A DNA stretch of 64,000 bases from Thermothelomyces thermophilus ATCC 42464 (GCF_000226095.1 NC_016475.1:1302001-1366000), one strand, 5' to 3'. Positions 25,401 through 37,195 are shown, numbered from the stretch's first letter. Program-made: numbers and translations. Notes: generated from the sequence alone by a model not told the origin.

Positions 25401-26335
25401 CGCATCCATGGTTAGGCAGGCCCTGTCCACGCCAAAGGCCTCGAAGTAGCCAATGCGCATAGAGCCGCCGGGCGAGCCATTGTTCACAATGTCAGTGCCG
25501 CAATTCGAGATGCAGCCGTTTTGGCCTGGCGCCGACGTTCCCGGGGCTCCGGTGCTGCCCATCAAAGTCAGCTGCTTTGTTCCGTTTCATAAGCCGGGGT
25601 GCTAGGAGCAACCCCAGGGCATCTCGAGAGCGAGGCGATGTGTTGGGAACCACCGAAAATCGTGACAGCAATGCCATGCAGCCCCGTCCTGAATGTGTAA
25701 AAGAGGAAATAAAGAGCACGAGTTTGGCATACCTAGACTCGCTGGGCGTGCAGAAGTCGGGCGTGATGCCGCACTGGCCCCATTTGTTGCACTGTTATTT
25801 GGCAGCTGATTAGCAAAGGAAGCCGGACGAGCACCCATCAAGGGGAGCCACATACGCATGCGTTGAGAGGGCACGGGTTGAGAGAGCTGATCTGGTCCCA
25901 CGAACTCGGCCGCGCTGTGCCGGGGACCTGCGGACCGCAGAAGGTGTCCTCGACGGGCGCAGGCATGGGCGGGTCGCCGGTGCTGATGCATATGGGGCCC
26001 TCCTTCAGGCCGGCACAGCCTTCCCAACCCCAAGTCTTCAAGTTCCAGTGCTCGATGTTGTCGACGGTGATGTAGTTCTTGTCGGCGATGGCCCAGCAGT
26101 CGTCGCCCGGGACCACAAGGTGCGTGGCACAGGTGCCGTCCTCATTGGGCTTGGGAGTGAGGTCGGGGACCGAGCCCGCCGAACAGCAGACGGGTTGCCT
26201 GGGCTGAAGTGTCGAACACAACGTAGGGCTCGGGTTGTACTCGGTGAACTGAGCGCCAGTGATGCCGCAGCGGGCGGCCAAGGTGTCACATCCGTCGCCC
26301 GGCTGGACGAGAATGTACGAGCACGTCTGACCCAT
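22500..26335 (-). CDS. Large LysM/ChtBD1/GH18 chitinase (killer-toxin-like, subgroup C) with HELMH C-terminal region
   Basis: My model has five minus-strand exons: 26335-25856, 25791-25733, 25554-25237, 25167-22778 and 22681-22500. They sum to 1142 aa in one frame. All four introns have good sites, for example GTATGT...TGCTAATC...AACAG. Two LysM domains lie at about residues 4-50 and 68-118. A hevein-like chitin-binding module follows (PLNACCNKWGQCGITPDFC), then GH18 with the catalytic DGVDFDWEYPG, so endochitinase activity is expected. This order is that of fungal subgroup C class V chitinases related to yeast killer-toxin alpha/beta subunits. The signal-peptide exon must lie upstream (about 26340-26550), but I could not fix its splice site. 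Beyond GH18, WYHELMHVDW (plus 23682-23696) is an HExxH zinc-peptidase-like motif. The last exon ends GGIVIDDLK. Confidence 0.88.
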
Positions 26336-28004
26336 CTTGTCTGTCGACGGTCGAGCCGTGGGATCACTGGGATGCGAGGCCTAGGGTCCGCTACTTCGCC
26401 TGGCACCATCCGAACGCCGCTGTTATGTACACAGCCAGGAGGCATCACGGTGGCTACTGCGCCCACTGCTGCCTGCCACCTCTTTGGCGTTCCAGTCATG
26501 CCTCTTCGCGTCCATCTCCGGTCCGGACGTCAGAGTTGCATCCGCTAGTATAGTAAAGGCCTGAAGATGCAAGAAGCCCTGGAGATATCACCAACAAGTG
26601 GAGTGTTCGCGCACTCAACTCCTGGTTGACCTGCCACTCGCTCGCTTGGCTCCCATTGAACGGGATGAATCCGCGAGTGGACCAGAATGTTGTCCAAGGG
26701 ACATGCTATCAATGGATTTGAGTTGATGAGCCTGGATCCCGCGTTATTGCTCTGCACCTGGCTAGCGTGGCAAATGGCGATGCTGCAAGACTAGGTAGTC
26801 GTCTGCGGCTCACCTCACTAAGTCGGCTGCAGCCCCGGCTTGCCGCTCCCTTGCCATAACATCCGAATGCACCCAGCAAAGGATCGTGACATCGCCGTTC
26901 GCTAGTGCGGGCAGGCTGGTCCGATCTCGTGCAAATGACCGAGTCTTTTCCGTAGCGTAGGGTTCCGGAATGGAATTTTCTATGTTCCATTTTCGGCCAC
27001 CTGCAGGAAATATCAGAGCAGTGAAATGAAAAATGAAAGTGCAGGGGGAGTTGATGATATAATAGACACCATAGGAGTTCTCTCCCATACAAGTTTGTAT
27101 GTGTAAGGGACCTTAGCTATAGGAGGCTCGCATTGCTGTCCGATATATAGCCCTAACCCGGGAAGCTTCGCCTGCCTGAATGAGCTAGCGCTGACACTGC
27201 CAAGGAATTTCGACTTCCAGTGATAATACGCTTATGATATTGCACATATCAGCCAAGGCCTTAAAATTCCGGAACCCTACCGTAGCGCCTCAGGTAACAT
27301 GAAGCCGCCGGGGGCCGGTATCTGTTCCGGTAATCGGTCAGGAACACAGCCAAATTCGACAATCCTAAATTTAGCATAATCTTGGAAGGCGGCATTAACT
27401 ACCTTACATACTACTACCTACCACGAGGGGATGTGAAGTGTAACGTTATGCGGGCATGATGCGGACAGACGCCTGCGGGGAAAAGCCCACCTGCTTGCGC
27501 GAATTTAAACTGTGGGCTGTGGGCGGCACCTGCCAAAACCGGAGCGGCCCGCGCCCCGAGGCGATGGAAGGCGCGCGCCGTCGAACAGTGTAGAGACGTC
27601 GTGTCGGTTCAATGAAAAAGTCTTCGGTACCTTCCAGGTAGAAACAGAAGATGACTGAGAAAAGAGGCTCCTGATTGATCGGAGCAAACAGGTAGCGTTC
27701 AATTGAATTGGAGTCGTCCTATACTGGGCCCCAGACCCAGACCAAACAGGGTGGTAAGAATGTTGGAGAAGAAGAGGTTCCAGCTCCAGAGATTTCACAG
27801 GCCCAGTTTAATACTGGGTCCACGCCGGGGTCGTACTTTCCGTAACAAGCCAGTCATTCCACCCAGTCAGTCACAGGTTCCTAACTTCCTACCTCTTTCT
27901 CTTCACTCTTTGGTACCTACCCAAGCTGGTGGGTGTGGGATCGAGGAGTTGTGGGCCGGATTCGACGGATTTGGTTGGTTGCATTGCCGGCGAGCCGCGA
28001 CTGG
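26336..28004. other. Gene-free region upstream of chitinase
   Basis: The first 200 bases probably hold the chitinase 5' UTR and signal-peptide exon. The rest has only short open frames with no recognisable motifs. At 27400-28000 the sequence shifts towards repeat-like composition. Confidence 0.45.
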
Positions 28005-28870
28005 AAAAGGGGGGATGTTCCGAGCTAACAAACAAACCAGCATTGAATTATAAAAATATTGTAAAATTCGGATTCTTTCGGTGAACAACCATTAGCTAGT
28101 GTTTACAGGACAACCCTTGAATGATTGTTAGCTCGGAACATCGAGCCCAGCTATTCCTACACCTCCCTGTCGGGTCTTATTCCTACACCGCGCTAGCTAT
28201 CTCTAGAGTTTCCGCGGAGCAGAGTGCTTAGCTAACATACTTTGCTGCGATTCACCTGCAAATCTGTTAGTGCCCGGCTCTTCCACACCAAAACCACCAA
28301 AACTGACATCGTCGACATGACATGCGCGCGCAATGCAAAACGCTAGCCAAATGGACAGATGCAGGATATGTATTTTAAAGTGCATATTATAGCCTAATTG
28401 ACCACTTTCAAATCCACTGTCTTTTCTCTATGCATTTGGTAGCTTTTTCGCTCAAAATAATTATTTCCCTAAGCTACGTATATATATCCCTAACCCTCGA
28501 ATATCGCAACTAAGAAAACTAACACAGGACATAAGACATATATGTAATATGTAAAAAGCCCTCCAAAACTACGATTAGAATTGATATATCTTAAAGTGTG
28601 TATTATAGCCGAAAGAAATGTTTAAAGCCACTGTCTTCCTTCTATGTATTTGGTGCATTTTGGTATTTTGAATTGCTTCCGCATGTTATCTGATGTTAGC
28701 TAACTTTAGCTTTGGTGTGGAGCTAGACACTAACAGATATGCAGGTAAGATTACTGCGTGCATGTTAGCCAAGCACTGAAATGCAAAGATGGCTAGCGCG
28801 GTGTAGGAACAAGACGCGACAGGAGGGTGTAGGAATAGCCAGGCTCCGGAACATCCCCCCGCCTCAATCT
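28005..28870. repeat. Palindromic MITE-like element with nested 129-bp hairpin element
   Basis: The left arm (about 28143-28290) and the right arm (about 28711-28860) are imperfect inverted repeats. Both contain TATTCCTACACC, CTACACCGCGCTAGC and CTGTTAGTG-type blocks. Inside are two direct repeats, 28375-28460 and 28590-28672 (TTAAAGTG..TATTATAGCC...CACTGTCTT...ATTTGGT). The left arm is split by a 129-bp insert (28014-28142) with perfect 17-bp inverted ends GATGTTCCGAGCTAACA. No coding capacity is present. This looks like a non-autonomous DNA element with a second one inside; I could not define a target duplication. Confidence 0.65.
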
Positions 28871-29215
28871 CACCTAACTTGCTAGGCATGTACCTAACCA
28901 AATCCCTTAAAATCGACCCATAACTCCCCGATCTCTCTCCTTCACCCTCGCTTTAGGGCTATTAAGCACATTAAAGCATTAGAGCACTACTATAGAAATC
29001 AACACTTAGTAGAAGTTATACTTAGGGAGCTAGGAGGGTGATTTTAGAAGTAGAATAGTACTATTATCGATCTTTTTCAAGGATATCGCTATATTTCCCA
29101 CCTAAAGTACCGAGCTAATGAACATTCAGTAGGTCGACTATATAGTAGGCCTGGCTAACTAAGCCTAGTAAGCACCCGCAAGTTACGAGCCCTAATATTT
29201 TCTACATAAGTAAGG
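28871..29215. other. Repeat-like spacer, no gene
   Basis: The stretch is AT-rich. Near 28950-29040 a short coding-like stretch on + could be a remnant, but it is too short to assign. Confidence 0.35.
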
Positions 29216-29217
29216 TA

Positions 29218-29819
29218 CTTACTAGGCCTTCTAAAACGGCCGATTCGGTCCCCCCCTTGGGGGGGACCGGGTTTAGCGACCTGTCCGAAATCTCTCAAAA
29301 TTTAGCGATCTATCCGAAAAGTATACCTTGTTTTCTTAGCTCTACCCACCAAAATAAAGGTACCTCGCTTATCGAGACCGCCGAGGGTTTTCGCGCTAGA
29401 TACATTAGAAAATGCTTATAGGTAGCTGCTAAGCTAAGATAGCTTGCCTAAATTTATAAATTCACGTAAGTATTCATTTCTCCGATTTATCCTTGGCAAG
29501 TACTATACTATGGAAAACTATTAAAATACTCTTTCCTAATATAAAGCCTTTTTATATTCTAGGAAAATCTAGCTATAGTATTAGAAGGGTATTACGAATA
29601 GGTAACTTATTTTTCTTCAATTGTTTAGGATGTATTAGGATAGATATAAGGCAATTAATTAATATGTAACCCTTTCGTAGTGCTTAAAAGGCAAGTATAC
29701 CTAATTTTGTATGGGGCCGGCTAAGAAATAGAGGTATACGATTTTTTCGGACAGGTCGCTGAACCCAGTCCCCCGCCTTGGCGGGGAACTGGATCGGCCG
29801 TTTTAGGAGGCCCAGTAAG
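29218..29819. mobile_element. MITE with ~74-bp terminal inverted repeats and TA target duplication
   Basis: The inverted ends are 29218-29290 and 29746-29819. They start CTTACT(A/G)GGCC and contain CTAAAACGGCC and GCGACCTGTCCGAA, plus a small CCCC...GGGG hairpin within each arm. TA flanks both ends (29216-29217, 29820-29821), as in Tc1/mariner- or pogo-type transposition. The element is 602 bp with no open reading frame for a transposase, so it is non-autonomous. Confidence 0.8.
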
Positions 29820-29831
29820 TAGTGTACAGAC

Positions 29832-29949
29832 GACCCTACCAAAAGAAATTGCCTACCGCCTTTCGGCGCCCAGTGGTTCTGCCCGGCAGAAAACCGCCTG
29901 TAACCCACTAGACTAAATCGGGCGGTAAGCAATTTCTTTTGGTAGGGTC
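29832..29949. repeat. 118-bp hairpin element with tRNA-A-box-like core
   Basis: The arms 29832-29860 and 29921-29949 are 29-bp inverted repeats with one mismatch (GACCCTACCAAAAGAAATTG...). The core on minus reads TAGTCTAGTGGG (29916-29905), close to a pol III A box, with short stems around it, but no B box follows. This is either a tiny MITE or a tRNA-derived fragment captured between inverted repeats. Confidence 0.6.
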
Positions 29950-30179
29950 ATCCGTACCTACCACCTATGTACCTTACTTTATCATTTATGGGACCGATTA
30001 CAAATAAGGTACCACGCAGGGTTCCAATTCCTATACGACGAAAGTAGACCCATCACTCGGCCCATAAAAGAGCGACACGGTCACACGGCCGTCCGGTCTT
30101 ACGTCTCCGGGCCCCCTCCTTGGACCTATCTTCCACCCGCCATCCGCTCGGAGAGCTGCGCCGGCCGTGTTCTTGGGAT

Positions 30180-30911
30180 ATGCTTATCGAAACAGCGATT
30201 GTCGTCGTGGCAGTGGCCGCACTCCTCAGACTGGTCGTGAAGCCCCAACCCGAGCCCCAATTTCAGCCTGCCATGGCGACCTCAGTCGCTCCAGACGGAA
30301 AATCGTGCGACTACGCACCAGAGGAAGGAGGGTATTTCGACCCGCCTCTCCAGAGGGTGTCATATGGCACCAAACCCGGCGCTAGAGTGTTTGGCTGGCC
30401 CGCCAAGGGCGGCGTATACACCATGCGAGCTGCTACCGTCGACCTTGAGTTCTTGGGCTACGGCCGGTTTGAACCTGTGCCGCGTCCCGATCCAAAAGAC
30501 CCCAACACGGCCGCAGACGAAGAGGCGCACTGCAATAAGAGTAGGAAAACCTGCGCCCCTCCCCCGCCCCCTTGCGAGAATCCTACTATAAGAGACTCGT
30601 GACGCTAATGTAGTGAATCTGATATTCTAGTGCGTCAGCTGGGTGCCCGATGGTGGGAGAGCGAGCATGCATGGGCTAGGAGTTTCAGGGAGGTACACGC
30701 AGTACCCCTAGAGGAGAAATTTATCGCTACCGGATGGCCGGCTGGAGGCGGTGTATGGGTCCTCAGCGGGGATGTCGAAGCGGCTAGCGAGAAGAACGCC
30801 GGCATGCTATTCAACGCCTACACTATGGAGGAGCGCTGCAACGTGATCGAGAAGCTAGGCGGTACCTTCTACGCCAACCCCAAGGATTGCCCAGATTTGG
30901 ACTTGGCGTAG
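30180..30911 (+). CDS. Small single-pass membrane protein, unknown family
   Basis: The two-exon model is 30180-30540 and 30631-30911, giving 213 aa. The intron 30541-30630 (90 nt, GTAGGA...TATTCTAG) joins the frames exactly. ATG 30180 is the first real ATG and starts a hydrophobic helix (MLIETAIVVVAVAALLRLVV), a signal anchor. The rest is a compact soluble domain with FGWPAKGGVY and, after the intron, a second similar block ATGWPAGGGVWVL. These may be two half-repeats around GWPA-GGV. The final part reads MEERCNVIEKLGGTFYANPKDC. I do not recognise the family. It is intact, GC-normal and shows no RIP-type stops, although it lies amid dead repeats, which suggests selection or recent arrival. 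Confidence 0.65.
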
Positions 30912-33370
30912 GCGCAGTAGTATTCAGTGGTGACGATGAACAACCGCAGGGCTACGAACGGTAGGGGCTAATTACAAACTGCGAGATAACTGGATAGGAC
31001 GAGTTTAGAGGGCGATAAGACCTTGAACGGGTGCAGCAGCTTATGTGTTTCTGATCCTCTTGCTGCAGAAGTGAGCAGCAGATGGGAGCGGTGCAAATGA
31101 CCTTGTCTCGGTGACCTTTGATACAGCGCCATGTTGACATGCTTTAGTCTCCCGGTCAGCACAGTCCTTTTCGAGGCTGGGAATCAAGGCGGTTCAGGAG
31201 CATCCATCAACACGTTTTTGTTGTCTGACCTTAGTAAGGGGAGCCTCGGATCGATATCCGAGCTCATAGAAGGCTGTCTTAGGCTCCCACTACCTGGGCG
31301 GGCCACGAGCACGCCGTCACCCCTACAGCCTGTGACGACGAGCAGGGCGCTCCAACAGTCACGCCCAGCGCTGTGCCACTCTGACACCTTGTCATAATCA
31401 GTATGACCACCAGCATGGTCCCGGCGACGATGAGCAACACGGCACGGAGAAGCGGCGCGGCGGGCGGGGCGGGGGTGGCACGTTCAGGTGGTCTGGTACG
31501 GGTCTCTGCTGCTCGTGGTTTGATGAGAATTGTAAAGGCGCTGCGGCCGGAGCAAGCAGGATCTCGGAGACATCTCTCTTGACTCTTACTTTCGACCCCG
31601 CGGCTTTCGGAAGCGGGACGCTTGGTTTCCACGTAAAGTTTTGTTGGCGCCTCAGATATATCCACAACGAACTGCCTACGAAGAACGCAAAAGAAGCCTT
31701 TCTCTTCAATGCTTAGTTAACTAAGTATTCTAGCTTAGCTAGGGACTGCGTTGAATATTCGCACACACTCTCACCATCCAACAGCCAGCATCCCCGTAGT
31801 GCGTACTATAGTTAAACCAGTGTTCTGAAATCGGAATCCTGTGACGAGAAGGGGGGCAAGAACAGGGATTGACGAACAGGTTCGAGCCCTGTCCCCGCCT
31901 TCAAAATTAGTCGCCGAGGTGAACCAGTCGTGGGGTGAGAACGCGAACGTGTTGCGTGGACGCAAACGCGGTGCAGGGACGAAAAGGGCAGCACGAACAG
32001 CTTTGTCAAATGCATCTAAGATCAAGAAGTGCTGTCAATTCAGGATGTACAGTCGGATGTACTAACTCCGTTTCTACCGCTATATCAGAATACGAGGGCT
32101 GAGAACCTGCCTATGGTCAAAGCCCTGAGGGGTCTTGAAGTTAAGTTATAGGAGGTTGAGGGAATTGGGCTTGGATCTCGCGGTGGTAGTCTAGCAGCGG
32201 TAGAGCAGCTTAGAGGTAGCTTACGGTAGCAGGGTAGCTGAGCAAGGAAGCTGTTGGAATTAGCAGGTGGTCAGGAAGGGCAGTTCTGGGGTACCTAGCG
32301 GCTTGGCACTAGGATTCTTAGGATTAGGAAAAGGCCTTCAACTTGATTTGGAAAAAGGGGACACAGACATAATTATCAATTGAGTTATTGCCTATCGTTT
32401 AGTGCCTAATTACTATGGTATGGTAAATTCATAGCTATTAGCTTTCTAATAGAAGCTGTAAAGTCGATATATTGAAAACTCGAATTGCCTAAGGTACCTG
32501 CACCGGTGTTATCGCTAACTAGGTGACGTTCTAACGTTACGTTCGTTCCTACTAGCCCCGCCCTCTGCCCCTCCCCTAAACGGGTTTAAGCCTGTCCCTA
32601 CCCCTAAACGCGTTAGAGCCCGTCCCTCCCATGTCATAGTTTCTGCCTACAACGGCTACATCGGCGCCGACTCGGCCCGGCATACGGGTTGAGGAAGCTA
32701 AGCTTCGCCAACTCCCACGCAAGACGATCCAGCTCATCTTTGTCGCGTCGTAATGTAGGCAGCGAGAAGCGCACGCGCTTTTGTACGGGCTGCTCTACCT
32801 CGAAATGGCGGCTCTGCGTATAGGGCGGCCGCCTAGCGATTCTAGCGTTCTGCTTATAGATCCTCCGCTCCAGGTCCCCCGTGTACTAGTAGGAAGCGGC
32901 ATCAACGTGCTAGTCGGAGTAGCGGCTTCGAGGTTTAGGCTCCTTACAATACGGACACAGGGTTGGTAGACGATAGCCACGTTCTAAGCCTGGCTAGGCC
33001 GCTATATAAAGCCACTCGGGATAGTAGTACATAGTGATACTACACTTATTTAAAGATAGCGTTAAAGTTAGGTACGAGCCTTATATAGTGACTATTGAGA
33101 TATTCCCTTTTCTTTTTCTAGGTGGGCAAGATGTCCTAAGAGTCTATGTTCTTAAGAGTACCTAGGCCGCGTTCGTGTATCCTAATTTACGTCGCTACTT
33201 CGCGTTCCTGCTTCACGTTTATGGTAGCCCTAGCCGCATATATAAGCGCCTTTCTTTACCGTTTCTTTGTCCTCCTACCTAGTATAGCTAGGCTAAACGT
33301 GCAGATTCTACCATCCTTCTTGCATTATCGGCCTATTAACGAATGGAAATCTTGTCACTTGGATAACAGA
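30912..33370. other. Repeat-rich region without supportable gene
   Basis: Short overlapping frames at 31279-31709 (minus) begin with GTG or TTG rather than ATG, and I reject them. Near 31876-31892 a T-arm-like hairpin (ACAGG-TTCGAGC-CCTGT) exists without the rest of a tRNA. The stretch 32080-32340 has a coding-like + frame with no recognisable domain. Several CCCCTAAACG/GGTT patches occur at 32570-32640. Confidence 0.35.
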
Positions 33371-33374
33371 AAAC

Positions 33375-35100
33375 ATGCCCTCCCTCGCTAAATAGTATAA
33401 ACCTCTTTGACTTAATAACGAGATTAAGCCGCTTCTTCATCGATATAGCATTCTGTATGACAGGAAGAAAGCTAACAAGGAGAGCCTACTTGCGTTATTG
33501 TAGGCAAACGGGGTCCCCCTAGACCGAGTATAGCAGAGTACAATAGCACCAGACCTTAGCATAGTCGAAGTTCTTGGTCTTAAGCAGATTGCTTAGGATT
33601 ATCCCCCTCTCGGCTCCGATAAGAGCTCTAGCGGCGGCTTAGATGAGGACTCCGGTGACGAGTCTAGTGACGGCTCCAGTGACGGCTCCGGTGACGGCAT
33701 GAACGAGGACTCTGGCGACGGCTTTGGTGACGGCCCTAGTCCCGGCTTAGGTTCAGACTCGACTTCTACGACGACGAGGTTAGTCTAACGTCTGGTCGAC
33801 CTTTCAGACTACAAAGGCTATACGGAGAAGGCAAGGGAGGCTGGTATCTCTGATCTAGCCAACAAACTTACAGACCTCGAGCGACGGCTCCTACTTAAAT
33901 ATCCTATAGCCTTGGCATGTTTGCCTATAATCAAGAGGGGCCTCGGCCAGGCGAACCTCAAACAGAAAGTAACCGGTCTCATAGATTAGTTTACATCGGT
34001 GGCCAAGAGTTAGAACATCCCTATCGGTCCTGCCCTCGTCTTCTTCGACTCCTACCTATCCTTGCCGAACCTGGACTTCGTAGACTATCTCCTCGACAAG
34101 GATAGTTGCCAAGAAGGTTGGTACGTATAGGCCAGCAACTTAGGCGCTAGAAAGGGAGCTGCCAAGCGCCTTGACAGTCTCTGGTCCCTCGCCTTAGACG
34201 CGCCCGAGGTAGCTCGGGTGGCTATGACTATAACTATAGCCTCGTCCGATCCGACCTCTGACTAAGATTTCTTTATAGACGTCATCGATCCCTATGATAA
34301 TATGCCGACTAGGGGGAAGGTTATCGGACTCTATATGACGAAAAAGAATACCCTCGGAGTCCGACTCGCTAGTCTGTTAGAGCAGTATCTAGATCTAGGG
34401 CGTGGCCTCTGGGTCGAGTGTAAAGGCGGAAAGGAGCTAGAGGTATACAAAGATTATATAAAAGCGTTCCTAAAGGGAAAGCTGTCGTCGTCGCCTAAAG
34501 ATTTACTCGCCGGATGTTAAACTATTGCAGACTTCTACCTTGATAGTGTGTTTAGAATGAAGTAGGGGAGGACGTACTACTGCTATAGATATAGTTGTCT
34601 AAAGAATACGAATATTTGCTATATGTTGATGTTCTTGAAGACCTCCTTGTCAAAGGTATTTAAAGGGGCCGCCGCTACTAGGATGCTCTAGATGTATATA
34701 GACAGAACGGGCTAGTCTAGCTACAAGGGTACAGGCGAGGCTTAGCCTAAGGTAATCAGCTTGAGGGCGAAGCGGTTTGTCCTAGTTTAATAGCTACTGT
34801 TATCTTGACGCCATTTGGCGACCCTAGTTCTAGCCGGGTTTGCTTACGAATTGAGCTAGACACTCGAACTTCTGTTATTAGGGGTCCCTGTTAGTTTGTT
34901 CTATTATATAGTAGAAAGGTAGCCGGGGGTTGTCTTTTTCAGGTGCTGTTATTGTCTGTTTCGGCTCATTTTCCTATATTGCTTTGTCGTTTTGCTTTTG
35001 TTTACGTGCTTTTATTTGTTTTTAACTATTGTTCTTGTTTACCTAAGTAATATTATCTATATAATTAGTTTAGCAGTAGATATCTTACCATAGCTTGTGT
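33375..35100 (+). pseudogene. Decayed coding remnant of unknown origin
   Basis: Open segments on + share one general direction, with about ten or more in-frame breaks, nearly all of RIP type. One open piece spans 34302-34520 (MPTRGKVIGLYMTKKNTLG...). An acidic Asp-Gly-Ser repeat lies at about 33625-33735. The last part is strongly hydrophobic. I recognise no domain. Because it sits among retroelement debris and shows RIP, I treat it as a fossil of a once-repeated element or gene and do not reconstruct it. Confidence 0.45.
33625..33735 (+). repeat. 12-bp tandem repeat (Asp-Gly-Ser-Gly coding)
   Basis: Units of the form GACGGCTCCGGT, with variants GACGAGTCTAGT and GACGGCTTTGGT, repeat about nine times and keep a 12-nt period. 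On + they encode an acidic Asp-Gly/Ser stretch inside the decayed coding remnant. Confidence 0.7.
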
Positions 35101-37080
35101 TTACGTCCTGCCCAGCCCAGACCTTTTATAGTTAACTACTTTCCTAAGCCTTATGTCACTTTTTCTACTCTTTATATACGATTATAGTCCCTTATAACGT
35201 CAAACCTACTAACAATGCTGAACAATAGCATCTCACTATTCCGCGCCCGACTTAGGTTTTAGGCAGAACATTGATCTAATATAGAGTGAACAATGGGAGA
35301 CGCTAGGTAAGGGGCAGACCGATCTGCTACATTGCAATTGCCTTAGCAGGAGAAGCGATGGCTATCGGGTAGTGGTGTGATTTGTGATACGTGACGGTAC
35401 CTTTCAAGTAGTATACGATACCCAGGCAGCCCAAGGAATATACTCGATTTATATACATTACACCTCCTACCATTCCTAAACCCCTAAACCATAAGGAAGT
35501 ATACTCTCCATATAGTGACTAGATCTTTAACCTATTATACTTCTTAGGTTTACTCCGTCGTCACAGGCTCGTCTAATCTGCAATATCTCGTGTAAACTTC
35601 CCTAAATACACGTCAACACCCTATCATCCTACTATGCTAAACGGTAGGCCTCCGTACTACACGGTCTTAGGGCCCGAAACTCCTACACGATCCATTCCCC
35701 TACCGATCCCGTACTCTTATAGAACTCCTGCAGCAGATTAGGACATCGCTCGAAATGCTTAACAGGTTCTTAACTATTATACTAAGGTCCGTACCCTTCC
35801 TACTCGACCAAGTACCTCACCTGAAAGTTAAGAATGCGCTTGACATTAAATACTCTTCCTAAGGCTTCTTAGTCATAGAAGCTACCCCTGCAGAGTGCGG
35901 CTTAGAAGTTTTAAGCCGACTTCGGCGAGGCATTACGTGGCGGGTTGTCGGTTTATAAGTCTATTATAACCGGGAGCTAGCGTAATACGAATCTACCGGC
36001 CGCTTAGGTGCCGTTTCGCCAATTGCCGGGGTCGAAGTGCTTATCCTATAGCGCTTCTATGGTGGCTAGGTGACATCTCCTAGACTGTGCTCTCTGATGC
36101 TGTCCTCGATAGGTCTGTAGTTGTCTCCTATATTAGTACCGCTACGTGGACGACGGCCTAAGCTATGCTAAAGGCTAACGCGGTCCTGGCTGGCGGATAG
36201 CTATACAGATGGCCTGACATTAGCTAGTATACGATCGTCATTACTTATGGCTTCTAACGATCTCGATATGCTTGCCCTACTCTCTTATACTTGCGACATC
36301 ACGAAAGGACTTCCTATACCCTGCTCTACTCTATTACCTAGTAGCTAAGAATTACCTTGCTTCTAGTCGTTAGTTTGATTACTATCGTAATGGTGATCAC
36401 GGTGCTAAGAGAGGGCGCTGCTACCGGACTTGTGCTGTTTTTCCACCCTATATTTGGAAGCAGTACTAGATAAACTCTAGTACTGGGCATCTGCTAGCTT
36501 AGGTTCGCTAATGCTCTGATGGTCTGGTACTACCGATGGGCTCGCCTGCTGCTCCTGAATATATAGCAACCTGACAAGATCATTCTTGGTCGGCTCTCCG
36601 GTCTCGTCTGGAACTGGCAGATGGCGGTAGGCTGAGCTGCTCGTCTGGTCGCCGTTGCTATGGTGATCATAGGATGCAGAGCGGTAGCTGCCATCTGATT
36701 TCTGTTGTGTCTCCCTCTCTTGTCTAGAGGTAGCCCTATACGGATCCTAGACATCATGGCGAAAGTGTCACTTATCCCGCTCGTCGTGTAAGAGGCATTT
36801 CGAAATGTCGTCCTTCGACATCGTTTCGCATGGCTCTGCGAACGGCCGGGGATCGTGTTGACATCCGTGATCAGGGCGTGCGGCCTTGTGTTTAACAAGA
36901 AAAGCGGCATTTGTCGCTAGAGCGGTGTTATTACGTGTGGTGTGATTAGGAGTAGATGCCTATCCTAGCTAGTATGTAGCCGAGGCCCTATTGGCTAATT
37001 GGGACAGCTTCGTAGAGGGAGCCGTAGGTGAGATAGACAAGGGCGCTAGCAGGCATCCTAGGCCGCTTTTCTGCTGTTCG
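35101..37080. other. Repeat debris, no gene
   Basis: AT-rich and RIP-like in its first half. At 36380-36900 there are short similar blocks (TGGTGATCA near 36390 and 36661; CTATGG...GCAGAGCGG), suggesting old duplications. No supportable gene. Confidence 0.35.
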
Positions 37081-37195
37081 TGGCTTGACTTATCATCGCT
37101 CGACTCATTGTCGCTTGGCTTATCGTTATAGGACTTAGCATCGTAAGACTCGTCGTTATAAATCTTACCATCGCTTGACTTATCGTCACTTAAAA
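37081..37195 (-). repeat. 15-bp tandem repeat (Ser-Asp-Asp-Lys-Ser coding on minus)
   Basis: About seven diverged copies of GACTTATCGTCGCTT. On minus they encode SDDKS/YNDES-type pentapeptides in an open stretch (37205-36969). This may be a relic of a low-complexity protein tail; no start or domain supports a gene. Confidence 0.6.

Noticed and set aside
31279-31709. Overlapping minus-strand frames with a possible transmembrane segment
   Set aside because: They begin with GTG or TTG, have no ATG or splice-compatible upstream exon, and no known domain.
31870-31900. T-arm-like hairpin ACAGG-TTCGAGC-CCTGT suggesting a tRNA gene
   Set aside because: No matching acceptor 5' strand, D-arm or anticodon arm could be found within 100 bases upstream.
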